A DNA stretch of 64,000 nt from Staphylococcus kloosii (GTDB lineage: Bacteria > Bacillota > Bacilli > Staphylococcales > Staphylococcaceae), in contig NZ_CP027846.1 of assembly GCF_003019255.1 (NCBI RefSeq), forward strand, positions 1,798,001 through 1,862,000, in the 5' to 3' direction. Of this stretch, positions 45,454-54,129 are shown in pieces. A model generated the notes under the pieces. The model saw nothing but the letters and a program-made list of their open reading frames with translations, was not told where the DNA came from and did no database searches. Numbering within the stretch: the stretch's first letter is position 1; every line of letters begins with the position of its first letter. Made by a program: the position numbers and the translations under genes.

Positions 45454-46821
45454 ATGAAAGTAGCTAAATTCGGTGGAAGTTCTGTATCTAATGCAGAACA
45501 AATTAAAAAAGTATTGGAGATTGTTAATTCTGACCCTGAAAGAAAGATCACTATTGTTTCTGCCCCAGGAAAAAGACATAAGTCAGATATTAAAACGACT
45601 GATTTATTAATCAGGTTATATGAAAAGGCAATTGCTAAATTGAACTATACTTCTAAAAAAGATGAAATAGTTCAACGCTACGCAGATATTGTGTACGAAC
45701 TTCAAATGGATGACCATATTTTAAAATCCATTAATCAAACATTAGAACGTTATATTGCTACATTAAAAAATAAACCGCCTCGTTTATTAGATGCCCTTCT
45801 TTCTTGTGGTGAAGATTTTAATGCTCAAATAATAGCTGAATATAACAACAGTCAAGGTATTCCAACTCGTTATGTGTCTCCTGGTGAAGCAGGCATAACA
45901 GTAAGTGACTTACCTCAAAATGCACAAATTCTAGATCAATCTTATGAAGAATTGTATAACTTACGAAATTATAAAGAAAAATTAATTATTCCTGGATTCT
46001 TCGGTATATCAAGACAAAATTATGTCGTAACATTCCCTAGAGGTGGATCAGACATTACTGGTGCCATAGTAGCCAGAGGCGTAAGAGCTGATTTATATGA
46101 AAACTTTACAGATGTATCTGGTATATTTAGAGCTAATCCGATGATCGTAAAACAACCACTAGTTATCGATGAAATTACTTATCGAGAAATGCGAGAATTA
46201 TCATATGCAGGATTTGGCGTTTTTCATGATGAGGCTTTACAACCATTACATAAAGACCGCATCCCTGTATTAATTAAAAATACGAATAGACCGCATGAAT
46301 TAGGTACATATATTCGTCATGACAGAGAAATTAATACAAATAACGTCGTAAGTGGTATTAGTTGTGATAAAGGCTTTACTGTTATAAATATCAAAAAGTA
46401 TTTAATGAACAGACAGGTTGGTTTTACGCGTAAAGTTTTAGGTGTTTTAGAAGATTATAATATTTCATTTGACCATATGCCTTCCGGTATCGACAGTATA
46501 AGTATTATAATGCGTTCTAAAGAAATCGAGAACAAAGAAGAACAAGTATTAAGTGATATTCGTAAACATTGCGACGTCGATGAATTAAGCGTCGAACATG
46601 ATTTAGCTATTTTGATGATTGTTGGAGAAGGCATGCATCGTATAGTAGGTACCGCTAGTCGCATAACACATGCCTTAGCTGAAGCTAACATTAATCTGAG
46701 AATGATGAACCAAGGTGCTTCAGAAATATCAATCATGTTTGGTATTGATGTTGAAGATGCCGATAAAGCAGTTAAAGCAACTTATGAATATTGTTATAAC
46801 GGTAAATGTATCGTCACATAG
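45454..46821 (+). CDS. Aspartate kinase
   Basis: A 455-residue aspartokinase, the entry enzyme of the Lys/Thr/Met pathway. The kinase signature KFGGSSVSNAEQ is at the very start. Substrate-binding VTFPRGGSDITGA is at about residue 200. Two ACT domains lie at the C-terminus (INIKKYLMNRQVGFTRK; LAILMIVGEGMHRIVGTAS). It is divergent from hom-thrC-thrB and would feed that operon. The lysine-pathway paralogue lysC would be elsewhere, so I leave the symbol open. ATG at 45454 has GAAAGG upstream. Confidence 0.95.
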   Translation: MKVAKFGGSSVSNAEQIKKVLEIVNSDPERKITIVSAPGKRHKSDIKTTDLLIRLYEKAIAKLNYTSKKDEIVQRYADIVYELQMDDHILKSINQTLERYIATLKNKPPRLLDALLSCGEDFNAQIIAEYNNSQGIPTRYVSPGEAGITVSDLPQNAQILDQSYEELYNLRNYKEKLIIPGFFGISRQNYVVTFPRGGSDITGAIVARGVRADLYENFTDVSGIFRANPMIVKQPLVIDEITYREMRELSYAGFGVFHDEALQPLHKDRIPVLIKNTNRPHELGTYIRHDREINTNNVVSGISCDKGFTVINIKKYLMNRQVGFTRKVLGVLEDYNISFDHMPSGIDSISIIMRSKEIENKEEQVLSDIRKHCDVDELSVEHDLAILMIVGEGMHRIVGTASRITHALAEANINLRMMNQGASEISIMFGIDVEDADKAVKATYEYCYNGKCIVT

Positions 46822-46826
46822 CACAA

Positions 46827-46885
46827 AAAATCCTTTAAATCTTAGTATATGCTGTGCATTAATACTTTTTGATTTAAAGGATTTT
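46827..46885. terminator. Bidirectional terminator after the aspartokinase gene
   Basis: Perfect 15-bp arms (AAAATCCTTTAAATC) separated by 29 bases, reaching the stop codon of the converging gene. Confidence 0.75.
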
Positions 46886-47474
46886 ATATTGCATTTTTTT
46901 CGGAAATAAGTGCTTGATTAATCCGTTCATCTCCAACAACTAATCTCAAGATTACAAACTGATAATAACTTAATGCATCAATAACGTTACGATAATTTGG
47001 TAATTGATGATAATCGATTGGGTCTAGCAATTCATACATTAATACAATTTCTGGTTTAATATAATCTACATCCCACTTAATTGAATGAAAGTATATGTGC
47101 TTTTCTGGCAAGCGAATATTGTTATCTAAACGAAACATCCACTCATCATTTTTAACATCATAGACGATTACAGTCATAATCATTGTATCCCCATCATATA
47201 TATTAGCATGTGTAAGCGACTTAAAATCGATTTTAGTAAAGTCTGTACTTTCATGTTGATCATCATATAATTTAATTGTAAAACCTTCAGGTATGTATTT
47301 AATTACTTCAGAAAAATAAGTACGTTGAACACTTATATCTATTTTTTTATTTAAGTCAAAAGCATCATGTAAAAACAGTTGCTTAGCTATTTCTCCATTA
47401 AATTTAAAATAATTACCAACATTATTAATTAATTCGTCAACGACGGTTTTGACATTCTTAAATTCTCCACTCAA
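46884..47474 (-). CDS. Uncharacterised protein (196 aa), possibly nucleotidyltransferase-like
   Basis: Soluble and acidic. The segment WMFRLDNNIRLPEKHIYFH followed by DYIKPEIVLMYELLDP faintly resembles the part of nucleotidyltransferase-fold proteins where PEI-LLYK follows a folded beta sheet, but the catalytic GGxxxD-type motif is not evident, so I do not assign activity. I chose the TTG at 47474 because AGGAGGTGG lies 7 bases upstream; earlier in-frame ATGs (to 47543) lack one. The next gene upstream on this strand is the DeoR-sensor-like gene, 105 bases away. Confidence 0.65.
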   Translation of the reverse strand: MSGEFKNVKTVVDELINNVGNYFKFNGEIAKQLFLHDAFDLNKKIDISVQRTYFSEVIKYIPEGFTIKLYDDQHESTDFTKIDFKSLTHANIYDGDTMIMTVIVYDVKNDEWMFRLDNNIRLPEKHIYFHSIKWDVDYIKPEIVLMYELLDPIDYHQLPNYRNVIDALSYYQFVILRLVVGDERINQALISEKNAI

Positions 47475-47579
47475 ATGATTGCCACCTCCTAAAGTAAGCG
47501 TTTTCAATAATTTCATTATATAAGTTGTGTAGTGTTTTTTCAATTGTTATAGCAAAATTACTACTAGATTTGTAGGAAT

Positions 47580-48038
47580 TTATGACAATTCTCCGACTTT
47601 ATAATATTGCTCTTCATCAAAAGAGGTAATAATTTCGGGATAATTCATTAAATAAATACTATCTGCGCTATTAAACAACGTATGTTGTATTTGCGCCACT
47701 TCCTCATAAGTTTGAAATAGTGCTTTGTTCATTTGATAAGGTGCTGATAAATAATATTGTTTAATCTGATATTTTTTAAATGTATCGCATACTGTTTCTC
47801 CAATTACTACATGAAACGTACTATTAACCTGACCTGTCGGTATAATAATATTAAAATTTGTATTTTTTGCTGCATAATGAATAATATCCGTTGAATAACT
47901 TACTACTGAAATCTTTGTATTATTTTGGTTTAGAGTATCTATGACTCTGTATGACACAGGATGATTATCAAATGCAATAATATCATTATCTGCTATAGTA
48001 GCAATCTTCTCTTGTAATACTTTGTCAGACGCACGCAT
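47580..48038 (-). CDS. DeoR-type sensor-domain protein without a DNA-binding domain
   Basis: The 152 residues follow the pattern of the DeoR C-terminal sugar-phosphate-sensing domain (isomerase-like fold): VLQEKIATIADNDIIAFDNH, TKISVVSYSTDIIHYA, NFNIIIPTGQVNSTFHVVIG, then YYLSAPYQMNKALFQTYEEV with the final beta strand. The usual 55-residue N-terminal helix-turn-helix is missing, and no such frame exists in the AT-rich 300 bases upstream. It could be a ligand-binding protein, a partner of another regulator, or a remnant. The DeoRC assignment is inferred from pattern. Confidence 0.6.
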   Translation of the reverse strand: MRASDKVLQEKIATIADNDIIAFDNHPVSYRVIDTLNQNNTKISVVSYSTDIIHYAAKNTNFNIIIPTGQVNSTFHVVIGETVCDTFKKYQIKQYYLSAPYQMNKALFQTYEEVAQIQHTLFNSADSIYLMNYPEIITSFDEEQYYKVGELS

Positions 48039-48338
48039 TTGATTCCCCCCTATTGTTCTAACTTTTTAATACTTTTAGCATAATTCAATTAATTAACAAA
48101 GTTCAACTACAAAAAGCAAATTACCTAAAAAAATACTATTATTAATAATAAATAGTAAAATATTTAACTTTTTATTAATTTTTGCCATTTCAGTCATTAA
48201 CTATGCTAATATTATTGATTAATTAGCTATATTTTTTATATAATTACTAAGAGTAGATATACCGTTGAACTAATAATATACAATTATTAAACACTGTTTA
48301 TTTATATTTTAAATTTTAAGTAGATTAGGATGATAAAG
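48039..48338. other. AT-rich gap, no gene seen
   Basis: About 300 bases of very AT-rich sequence between divergent genes. It must hold both promoters. An imperfect palindrome (TACTATTATT-AATAAATAGTA region near 48140-48170) is visible. No protein gene or known RNA was recognised. Confidence 0.6.
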
Positions 48339-49214
48339 ATGTTTCTTACTATTATATTGTTGATAATCATCTTTTTATTGATTATTGCTTTATATCTTGA
48401 CCACCGGTTCATGCAAAATAAATTAGATACTGAAATTTATGCTAAAACACAATTAGTTAGAAAAATTAGCACAGTAACTAGTGAAAATACAAATTTGCGC
48501 AACCAAATGCTTAGCTTTGATGCTAATAACGATAAGCACCATCATGGTATTAGAAAGGCAAAACAAGATTTAACTGATATCATGACTAAACTTGTTGATA
48601 ATAATCAATTAGCAAAATTTGAAATCATTTCGACGAGTAATTTGGCTGTCAAACATCCATTTTTTGAATACGCCCGTCCTTTTGACTATATTGTTATTAC
48701 TGAAAAAGGATTATTCAATATCGACGTAAAAAACTGGAAGCAAAAAACGTTTTATCACTTTAATGTAGATCCTGAACAAGAAAACGACAATAACAATGAT
48801 CTTAGCGATAAAACTGAAGACCAAATTGTTGGCCGTTATATCGCCAATAAATTTCATAGCCAATTTAATTCAACGCGTATGACAAGCTACACATTTATTG
48901 AACGTATTAAAAAGCACACTGTTATCTTTGATTTTTATAGCCAAGATCCATACAAAGAAGCAGCTTATAATACTAAAATGTTACAAGAAAAAATTAAAGA
49001 AAACGCGCATCACAACATTAAAAACGTTGGTCTGGTTTACTTTACAGATGGTTCAGTTAATCTAATAGATGGACCAACTGAACGTGAAAAATATGTTGAA
49101 ACTGTTTCTTCAAAATCAAGTCTTAAAGATATTATAGAAGAAACTATAACTTCAGCTGACGAATCACTATCTAAAGAGCAATTTGATAGATTAGTTGCTC
49201 GATTTGAAGATTAA
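48339..49214 (+). CDS. NERD-domain (nuclease-related) membrane protein
   Basis: A 291-residue protein with an N-terminal transmembrane helix (FLTIILLIIIFLLIIALYL), a short coiled region (residues 28-60) and then a nuclease-related domain from about 95. The NERD core is visible as FDYIVITEKGLFNIDVKNWK, with the conserved D-x-K of this restriction-endonuclease-like fold, and QIVGRYIANKF plus VIFDFYSQDP downstream. Predicted role is DNA processing, unproven. It converges with the membrane-anchored thermonuclease gene. ATG at 48339 follows AGGA by 8 bases; the ATG at 48330 overlaps the site. Confidence 0.8.
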   Translation: MFLTIILLIIIFLLIIALYLDHRFMQNKLDTEIYAKTQLVRKISTVTSENTNLRNQMLSFDANNDKHHHGIRKAKQDLTDIMTKLVDNNQLAKFEIISTSNLAVKHPFFEYARPFDYIVITEKGLFNIDVKNWKQKTFYHFNVDPEQENDNNNDLSDKTEDQIVGRYIANKFHSQFNSTRMTSYTFIERIKKHTVIFDFYSQDPYKEAAYNTKMLQEKIKENAHHNIKNVGLVYFTDGSVNLIDGPTEREKYVETVSSKSSLKDIIEETITSADESLSKEQFDRLVARFED

Positions 49215-49218
49215 ATTA

Positions 49219-49260
49219 AAAAAGCATTGTTATCGTTATTGATAACAATGCTCTTTTTTT
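49219..49260. terminator. Bidirectional terminator between the NERD gene and nuc2
   Basis: Perfect 12-bp stem (AGCATTGTTATC, 6-base loop) flanked by A-run and T7. Confidence 0.88.
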
Positions 49261-49302
49261 ATCCGGAATTATGTCACTTTAAACCATAATATTTTAAAAA
49301 TA

Positions 49303-49845
49303 TTAGTGATTTTTGCTCCAAATATTTAAATGTTTGGATTGTGCATCTGCTTGAGCTTTTTTAAACACATCACGATATTTACCATTTGGTGCAAAATATT
49401 TTTCTCTAGCTAAACCCTTTTGAACTAATACTTCATTAAACATCGTTTTCTTGTCTAACCATACGTATGCCAAGGTACGTCCATATCTATCTTTTGGTTC
49501 TTTATCGTATTCCAAATATACATCTTTGTTTGTTAAATGTTCTTTGGTAAAATTTGAAGCCGCTTTACCAAATGGTTGCACTGGTGTATTGGGTTTGACT
49601 GTTTCAGGTGTATCCATACCAATTAATCGTACTTTCAGTTCATTATTATCCTTATCTTTAGCGACAAATGTATCGCCATCTACGACTCTCTCTACATGGA
49701 CTTTACTCGTTTTATCGGGACCTTTTTCTGATGTTTTACTATCGTTATTAGCAAATGGTCCACTATGATTTATAAATTGAAAAAACAGTACTCCGATTAC
49801 GACAACACAACAGATTAATATAGTCACTTGTTTTGAAGATTTCAT
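49303..49845 (-). CDS. nuc2: Membrane-anchored thermonuclease Nuc2
   Basis: A 180-residue staphylococcal-nuclease-family protein. A single N-terminal hydrophobic helix (ILICCVVVIGVLFFQF, residues 9-24) has no obvious signal-peptidase site, so it is probably a membrane anchor with the nuclease outside, as known for S. aureus Nuc2. The catalytic residues are Arg73 (VRLIGMDTPE), Glu81 and Arg123 (DRYGRTLAYVW), with calcium ligands in VVDGDTF and MDTPE. Degrades DNA and RNA with Ca2+. AAGTAGGTG precedes the ATG. Secreted Nuc1 would have a longer leader. Confidence 0.93.
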   Translation of the reverse strand: MKSSKQVTILICCVVVIGVLFFQFINHSGPFANNDSKTSEKGPDKTSKVHVERVVDGDTFVAKDKDNNELKVRLIGMDTPETVKPNTPVQPFGKAASNFTKEHLTNKDVYLEYDKEPKDRYGRTLAYVWLDKKTMFNEVLVQKGLAREKYFAPNGKYRDVFKKAQADAQSKHLNIWSKNH

Positions 49846-50037
49846 TGTTGCACCTACTTTACTAAATTAGTACCGATTTATCATATATAATATATTAAAG
49901 ACCGTCAATAACTAATTCATTTATTGAATAAATAAAGCGTTTTTAAATGAATTTAGCAGTTTAGTGACAATATGATTTTTTGTATCTTTCTATAACTACA
50001 TCATGTTATAATATCGATTGATAGGAGTTGAATACAC

Positions 50038-50229
50038 TTGAGTATTTTTAAAGAAAATATGATTACAATAATTGCTGTTGTCATCGCAATTATTGTTGGA
50101 TTAATCTTACAATATCAATTCCAACTACCAATGATCGTTTCTGCTATGTTAGCAATCTTTTTAGGGATTTTCGTAGGATTTATTATTGTAGTGATACAAT
50201 CCATTATTGCTAAAAAAAATAAGAAGTAA
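50038..50229 (+). CDS. Small membrane protein, LapA-like topology
   Basis: Sixty-three residues with two transmembrane helices (MITIIAVVIAIIVGLILQY and PMIVSAMLAIFLGIFVGFIIV) and a basic tail (AKKNKK). The size and two-helix layout resemble the LapA/DUF1049 group, but the match is only by pattern. Starts at TTG with AGGAG about 9 bases upstream. Own hairpin downstream. Function unknown. Confidence 0.65.
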   Translation: MSIFKENMITIIAVVIAIIVGLILQYQFQLPMIVSAMLAIFLGIFVGFIIVVIQSIIAKKNKK

Positions 50230-50233
50230 TAAA

Positions 50234-50305
50234 AGAGACAAACTTGAGCATTTTACATCATTATTACGTTATTGATGATGCTAAATCGACGTTTGCTCTT
50301 TTTTC
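50234..50305 (+). terminator. Probable terminator after the 63-aa membrane protein
   Basis: An imperfect, long hairpin: AAAAGAGACAAAC at the start pairs loosely with GTTTGCTCTTTTTT at the end, and CATCATTA/TTGATGATG forms the inner stem. Confidence 0.6.
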
Positions 50306-50367
50306 AGCTTATATTTAATATTTTGCACTTCTTAAGTTTTAATTCGTATTTATCGGGTAATATTTAT

Positions 50368-50389
50368 TTTAGTTATAAGAATAACTAAA
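50368..50389 (+). promoter_or_regulatory. Operator-like inverted repeat upstream of the 51-aa gene
   Basis: TTTAGTTAT and ATAACTAAA, perfect 9-bp arms separated by AAGA, about 70 bases before the small gene. Confidence 0.4.
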
Positions 50390-50456
50390 GGTTTTATGGT
50401 GACAATGTTTTTCAATTTAGTAAGTGATGATATTACAAAGGGGCCGAACGACGTTC

Positions 50457-50612
50457 ATGAAAATTATTAATCTTTTAAAAGAAACTGAAGATATAAAATA
50501 CACTGTTCAAACAAGAAAAGGTAACATGTTTGAACATCGCATACCAATTCATACACCTAGTGATCAAGTAAGTAAAATACTTTTTCTAGTTGAACAATAT
50601 AATGATAAATAA
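50457..50612 (+). CDS. Small protein of unknown function (51 aa)
   Basis: Reads MKIINLLKETEDIKYTVQTR to LFLVEQYNDK. No transmembrane segment or known motif. AAAGGGG is 13 bases upstream of the ATG, rather far, and earlier in-frame starts (GTG at 50424) are no better. The clean terminator that follows supports a real gene. It converges on the two-component operon. Confidence 0.55.
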   Translation: MKIINLLKETEDIKYTVQTRKGNMFEHRIPIHTPSDQVSKILFLVEQYNDK

Positions 50613-50616
50613 AATT

Positions 50617-50652
50617 AAACCTTTAGGTCAATCAAAGATGACCTAAAGGTTT
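50617..50652. terminator. Bidirectional terminator at the end of the two-component/ABC operon
   Basis: Perfect stem AAACCTTTAGGTCA with its complement (8-base loop) and T-runs on both sides. Confidence 0.85.
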
Positions 50653-50653
50653 T

Positions 50654-51256
50654 TTATATCCACCCTTTTTCATGGGCTTTCTTCCATGCTTCAAAACGAT
50701 TTTCAACTGCTAATTTATCAATAATATTGGAAGTATAATTTCTAACGGTACCGTCTGATAAAAATAAAGTTTGCGAAATTTCTTTGCTTGTTAAACCCTT
50801 GCCTATTTCCGTTAACACAAGTTGTTCTTTCGCAGTTAAAGGGTTTTTGTCTTTGAACATCGTAGTCACTAGTGAATCGCTATATTCTTTATTTCCTGCC
50901 ATTACATGGTGCATCGTCTCTACAAGTTCATCTACCGAACGTTCTTTTAATACATATGCATCTACATCATTTGCTACTGCCGATTCAAAATAACCTGGTC
51001 TTTTAAATGTAGTCACTATGATAACTTTAATATTTAATTGTGCTTCCCTAATATGACTTAAAATTTCAAGACCGGTCATAGTAGGCATTTCAATGTCTAA
51101 AACTGCAATATCAGGCTTATACTTTTGTATATCTTGCCATGCTTCGCCACCATCACCTACTGTTGAGACAATATCTATTTCATCATGGAGTTCCATTAAT
51201 TGAACCATTGCTTGCCTTAGCATAGATTGGTCTTCTGCTATTATTGTCGAAATCAT
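50654..51256 (-). CDS. Response regulator, NarL/DesR type
   Basis: A 200-residue regulator. The receiver domain has phospho-acceptor Asp54 (DIAVLDIEMPTMTG), the acidic pocket AEDQ near 7-10, and the Lys in YVLKERSVDEL. A LuxR-type helix-turn-helix spans about 135-195 (LTAKEQLVLTEIGKGLTSKE, TLFLSDGTVRNYTSNI). Last gene of a four-gene operon with 4-base overlaps. It probably controls its own ABC transporter genes; the signal is unknown. Confidence 0.93.
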   Translation of the reverse strand: MISTIIAEDQSMLRQAMVQLMELHDEIDIVSTVGDGGEAWQDIQKYKPDIAVLDIEMPTMTGLEILSHIREAQLNIKVIIVTTFKRPGYFESAVANDVDAYVLKERSVDELVETMHHVMAGNKEYSDSLVTTMFKDKNPLTAKEQLVLTEIGKGLTSKEISQTLFLSDGTVRNYTSNIIDKLAVENRFEAWKKAHEKGWI

Positions 51257-52347
51257 TGTTCAACACTCCTTGGTATTAAGACTTCAATACATAAACCCTC
51301 GTCATTATATGTGATTAACGTGCCATTTAATATATTGACGCGTTCTTGAATACTTTTCAGTTCAAGTTGTTCCACATCATCTACGCCAACTCCATCGTCT
51401 TTAATAATGAGTTTCAACTCTTTGTCACCCAATTGTATTTGTCCTTCTATTTTAGTGGCTTGTGCATGTTTTACTATATTATTAATTGCTTCTCGTAATA
51501 TCATTGCCATTATAGATTGTCTAGTTGTTGATAGCTTTTCAGCATACTCCGCATTACTAAATTCAAACGTTAAATTTGCCTCTCTAAGCATATAACCTAC
51601 AGTATCTACTTCTTCCTTAAAGGAACTTATTTTGAGATCGTTAATAATCGAACGTACTTTGTTTAATGAATCTTTAGAAATACGATTTACTGCAGTCATT
51701 TCTTCTATAGCTTTATCGGGTTTATTAGTAACTAATTTAGCAGCTAATTCAGATTTTAAACTAATACTCGCAAAAACATGACCTAGCGTATCATGAAGAT
51801 CCTGAGCAATACGTGTTCTTTCTTGTTCAGCAATAAGCATATTAATTTGAGCATTCTTTTCATTCATTTTTATTTTAAGTTTACTTGTTTCTACTCTCTT
51901 AAAATTACTAATTGTGATCATTAAAATAACTAAATAATAAACAAATAGCATGAGTGCAGTATCGTATTCGCTAAACCACGTAATTATTAAACACGAAATC
52001 ATAGTCAACAGCATTAATGTAAATGCTAACGACTTTATGGTCACCTTTAATAAAAAAGGTAACGCAAAAGCACTAAAAAAGAAATATAAACTCATATACG
52101 GTGAAACATTATAGACAAAGTAAATAATACAAAGATAGTGAATCAATAAAGATAGCATTAACCAGTGCTTAGATAATACGGTAAATAAAAATAAAAGTGT
52201 ACAGTAAGAAATTACAAATATTATAAAAATAATTACATAAATCCAATAATCGCCATTAATTTCCATAGTAAACAAAGGTGTTATGGCAAAAATTAAATAT
52301 ACTAAACTCGATAATTCCAGAAATCCTACATTAAAGCGTTTAATCAT
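51253..52347 (-). CDS. Sensor histidine kinase, DesK type
   Basis: A 364-residue kinase. Residues 10-145 hold about five transmembrane helices and almost no external domain, so it likely senses something in the membrane. Phospho-acceptor His185 is in the HisKA_3 motif ERTRIAQDLHDTLGH, and the ATPase N box and G box are REAINNIVKHA and IKDDGVGVDD. DesK in Bacillus senses membrane fluidity, while neighbours of this subtype often sense lipid-targeting peptides. The stop overlaps the regulator start (ATGA). Confidence 0.92.
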   Translation of the reverse strand: MIKRFNVGFLELSSLVYLIFAITPLFTMEINGDYWIYVIIFIIFVISYCTLLFLFTVLSKHWLMLSLLIHYLCIIYFVYNVSPYMSLYFFFSAFALPFLLKVTIKSLAFTLMLLTMISCLIITWFSEYDTALMLFVYYLVILMITISNFKRVETSKLKIKMNEKNAQINMLIAEQERTRIAQDLHDTLGHVFASISLKSELAAKLVTNKPDKAIEEMTAVNRISKDSLNKVRSIINDLKISSFKEEVDTVGYMLREANLTFEFSNAEYAEKLSTTRQSIMAMILREAINNIVKHAQATKIEGQIQLGDKELKLIIKDDGVGVDDVEQLELKSIQERVNILNGTLITYNDEGLCIEVLIPRSVEQ

Positions 52348-53078
52348 ACTTCCACTTCTCTTCTTTTTCTAATAAGTAAAGCTATTATCAAAAATAGTAT
52401 ACTATAACCTATTAAAATAAAGAAAGCATGGTAGCTAAATGGGTCACCTTTCCCAATATCAAAAGCAACCTTTTTCAAATTATACGTTGGCGTTGCATGT
52501 GAAATTTGTTTTAACCAATCTGGAAATTGTGTTGTTGGATACCACAATCCGCCGATAACAGCTAAACCTAAATATAAAATACTGCCAATGCCACTCGCTT
52601 TTTGAACATCGTTTAATTGTGCAATTAACACTCCTATTCCTAAAAATGTACTCGCCCCTATCCACAATATGACTCCCGAAGAAATCCATTCAGTTAATGT
52701 CATATTAACGTTTTTAAAAAAATGAGCTACGGTAAATATTACTACTATAGAGATTGCAAATTGAATCATGACTTTGAAAATTTTAGCACCATAATATTGA
52801 TAAGGACGTAAAGGTGTACGGATAATGTTTTTATACCAACCCGTTACCTTTTCAGTTATCATTTCCATTGGAAATTGCATTAAACAAAAGTTTGATAAAC
52901 TGAAAGCCGTCATGCTATACATATATTCTTTGTCGAATGCTTTTTCAGCATCTTTTGGCAAATCTAAAATCGAAGTGAAAATGATATAAAATATTAATGG
53001 TAGTAAGATTGCTAACATTAAATTTACTCGTTTTCTTAACGTTAAGCGTATTTCAGTAAGAAAATATTGTTTCATCAT
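52344..53078 (-). CDS. ABC-2 type transporter permease
   Basis: A 244-residue permease with six hydrophobic helices (LMLAILLPLIFYIIFTSIL; FAISIVVIFTVAHFF; SGVILWIGASTFLGIGVLIA; SGIGSILYLGLAVIGGLWYP; HAFFILIGYSILFLIIALLI and one more). LGLAVIGGLWYP-TQFPDWL is the usual ABC-2 region. It pairs with the ATPase encoded just upstream and overlaps it by 4 bases. Direction is likely export. Substrate unknown. Confidence 0.88.
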   Translation of the reverse strand: MMKQYFLTEIRLTLRKRVNLMLAILLPLIFYIIFTSILDLPKDAEKAFDKEYMYSMTAFSLSNFCLMQFPMEMITEKVTGWYKNIIRTPLRPYQYYGAKIFKVMIQFAISIVVIFTVAHFFKNVNMTLTEWISSGVILWIGASTFLGIGVLIAQLNDVQKASGIGSILYLGLAVIGGLWYPTTQFPDWLKQISHATPTYNLKKVAFDIGKGDPFSYHAFFILIGYSILFLIIALLIRKRREVEV

Positions 53079-53938
53079 ACGTAGTCCTCCTCATTTTTAC
53101 TAAAAATTGATTCTAATAGACTCGTTTTTGTAATTTCAATTTCATTCAAATCCACTTCTGCCTTTAATAAAATTTGTATTGCTTCATTTACATTATCTGT
53201 TTGTATTTGATAACTATCTTTAACTTTAGTTATTTGCTTATTATTAAACTGAGATTGCAAATATTGATGTTTTAAAGGTAATTTAATTACCGAAGTGTGT
53301 TGATTTGCTTTTAAATTATTAGGACTATCATTCATAACAATTTTACCTGCTTCAATAACGACAACTTTGTCAGCCATACGCTCTACTTCTTCAATATAAT
53401 GCGAAGTATATAAAATCGTAACGCCTTGGTCCTTTAAATCATCTACAATATCCCAAAAATGTTGTCTCATTTGCACATCCATCGCGCTTGTAGGTTCGTC
53501 CAAAATTAAAAATTTAGGCTTACCGATTAATGCAAGACCAAAATCAAGAATTCTCTTTTGCCCTCCGGATAATTTGTTAGCAAACTCAGACATCTTCTGT
53601 TCACCAAAGCGTGTAATATTAGTAAATTGTTCATAAGAAATAGGGTTTTTATACATATTGGCAAATAAATAATATAATTCTTTAACCTTGATTAATTCGG
53701 GAAATACTGTTTTTTGAAACATAATACCTAAGTGAGCTTCATTTAATAACGCTTCATCATCGTTAATTGTTCCAGTCGTAGGGTAACGGTCGCCAATAAT
53801 GATATCTATTAAAGTAGATTTACCAGCACCATTGGGCCCAATTAAGGCAGTGCACATACCTTTAGTGATGTCAAAAGTCGCATTGTTTACTACCGTTTTA
53901 TTTTTATACTTTTTTGATATGCTATTTATTTTAATCAT
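53075..53938 (-). CDS. ABC transporter ATP-binding protein
   Basis: A 287-residue ATPase. Walker A is ALIGPNGAGKSTLID near residues 35-45, the Q-loop is LGIMFQKTVFPEL, the signature is NKLSGGQKRILDFG, Walker B is PKFLILDEPTSAMD, and the H-loop is TILYTSHYIEE. The C-terminal 80 residues are an accessory domain typical of exporters in the DrrA/CcmA group. ATG at 53938 has GAGGTGA 5 bases upstream; a GTG three codons earlier overlaps it. First gene of the ATPase-permease-kinase-regulator operon. Confidence 0.92.
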   Translation of the reverse strand: MIKINSISKKYKNKTVVNNATFDITKGMCTALIGPNGAGKSTLIDIIIGDRYPTTGTINDDEALLNEAHLGIMFQKTVFPELIKVKELYYLFANMYKNPISYEQFTNITRFGEQKMSEFANKLSGGQKRILDFGLALIGKPKFLILDEPTSAMDVQMRQHFWDIVDDLKDQGVTILYTSHYIEEVERMADKVVVIEAGKIVMNDSPNNLKANQHTSVIKLPLKHQYLQSQFNNKQITKVKDSYQIQTDNVNEAIQILLKAEVDLNEIEITKTSLLESIFSKNEEDYV

Positions 53939-54085
53939 GCTCTTCACCTCACATTTAAGTTACTTTAATTGTAAAAAATAACTAATTAAACATGTAGTGT
54001 ATATTGTCATAAATACGGGATGACAAATGTCATATAAATACTAAGTTTACATAATAAAATTATTGTTTTATAAAAAACAAAAAAA

Positions 54086-54112
54086 CCACCAAAGTTAAAA
54101 ACACTTTGGCGG
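54086..54112 (-). terminator. Terminator of the 64-aa gene
   Basis: Stem CCACCAAAGT/ACTTTGGCGG with one mismatch and 7-base loop, T7 on the minus strand, 18 bases after the stop. Confidence 0.82.
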
Positions 54113-54129
54113 CATTAGATATGAATATA

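Noticed and set aside
50446..50456. GAACGACGTTC palindrome resembling a LexA box
   Set aside because: The spacing between the GAAC and GTTC halves is 3 bases instead of the 4 required in the SOS consensus, and it touches the start codon of a gene with no SOS link.
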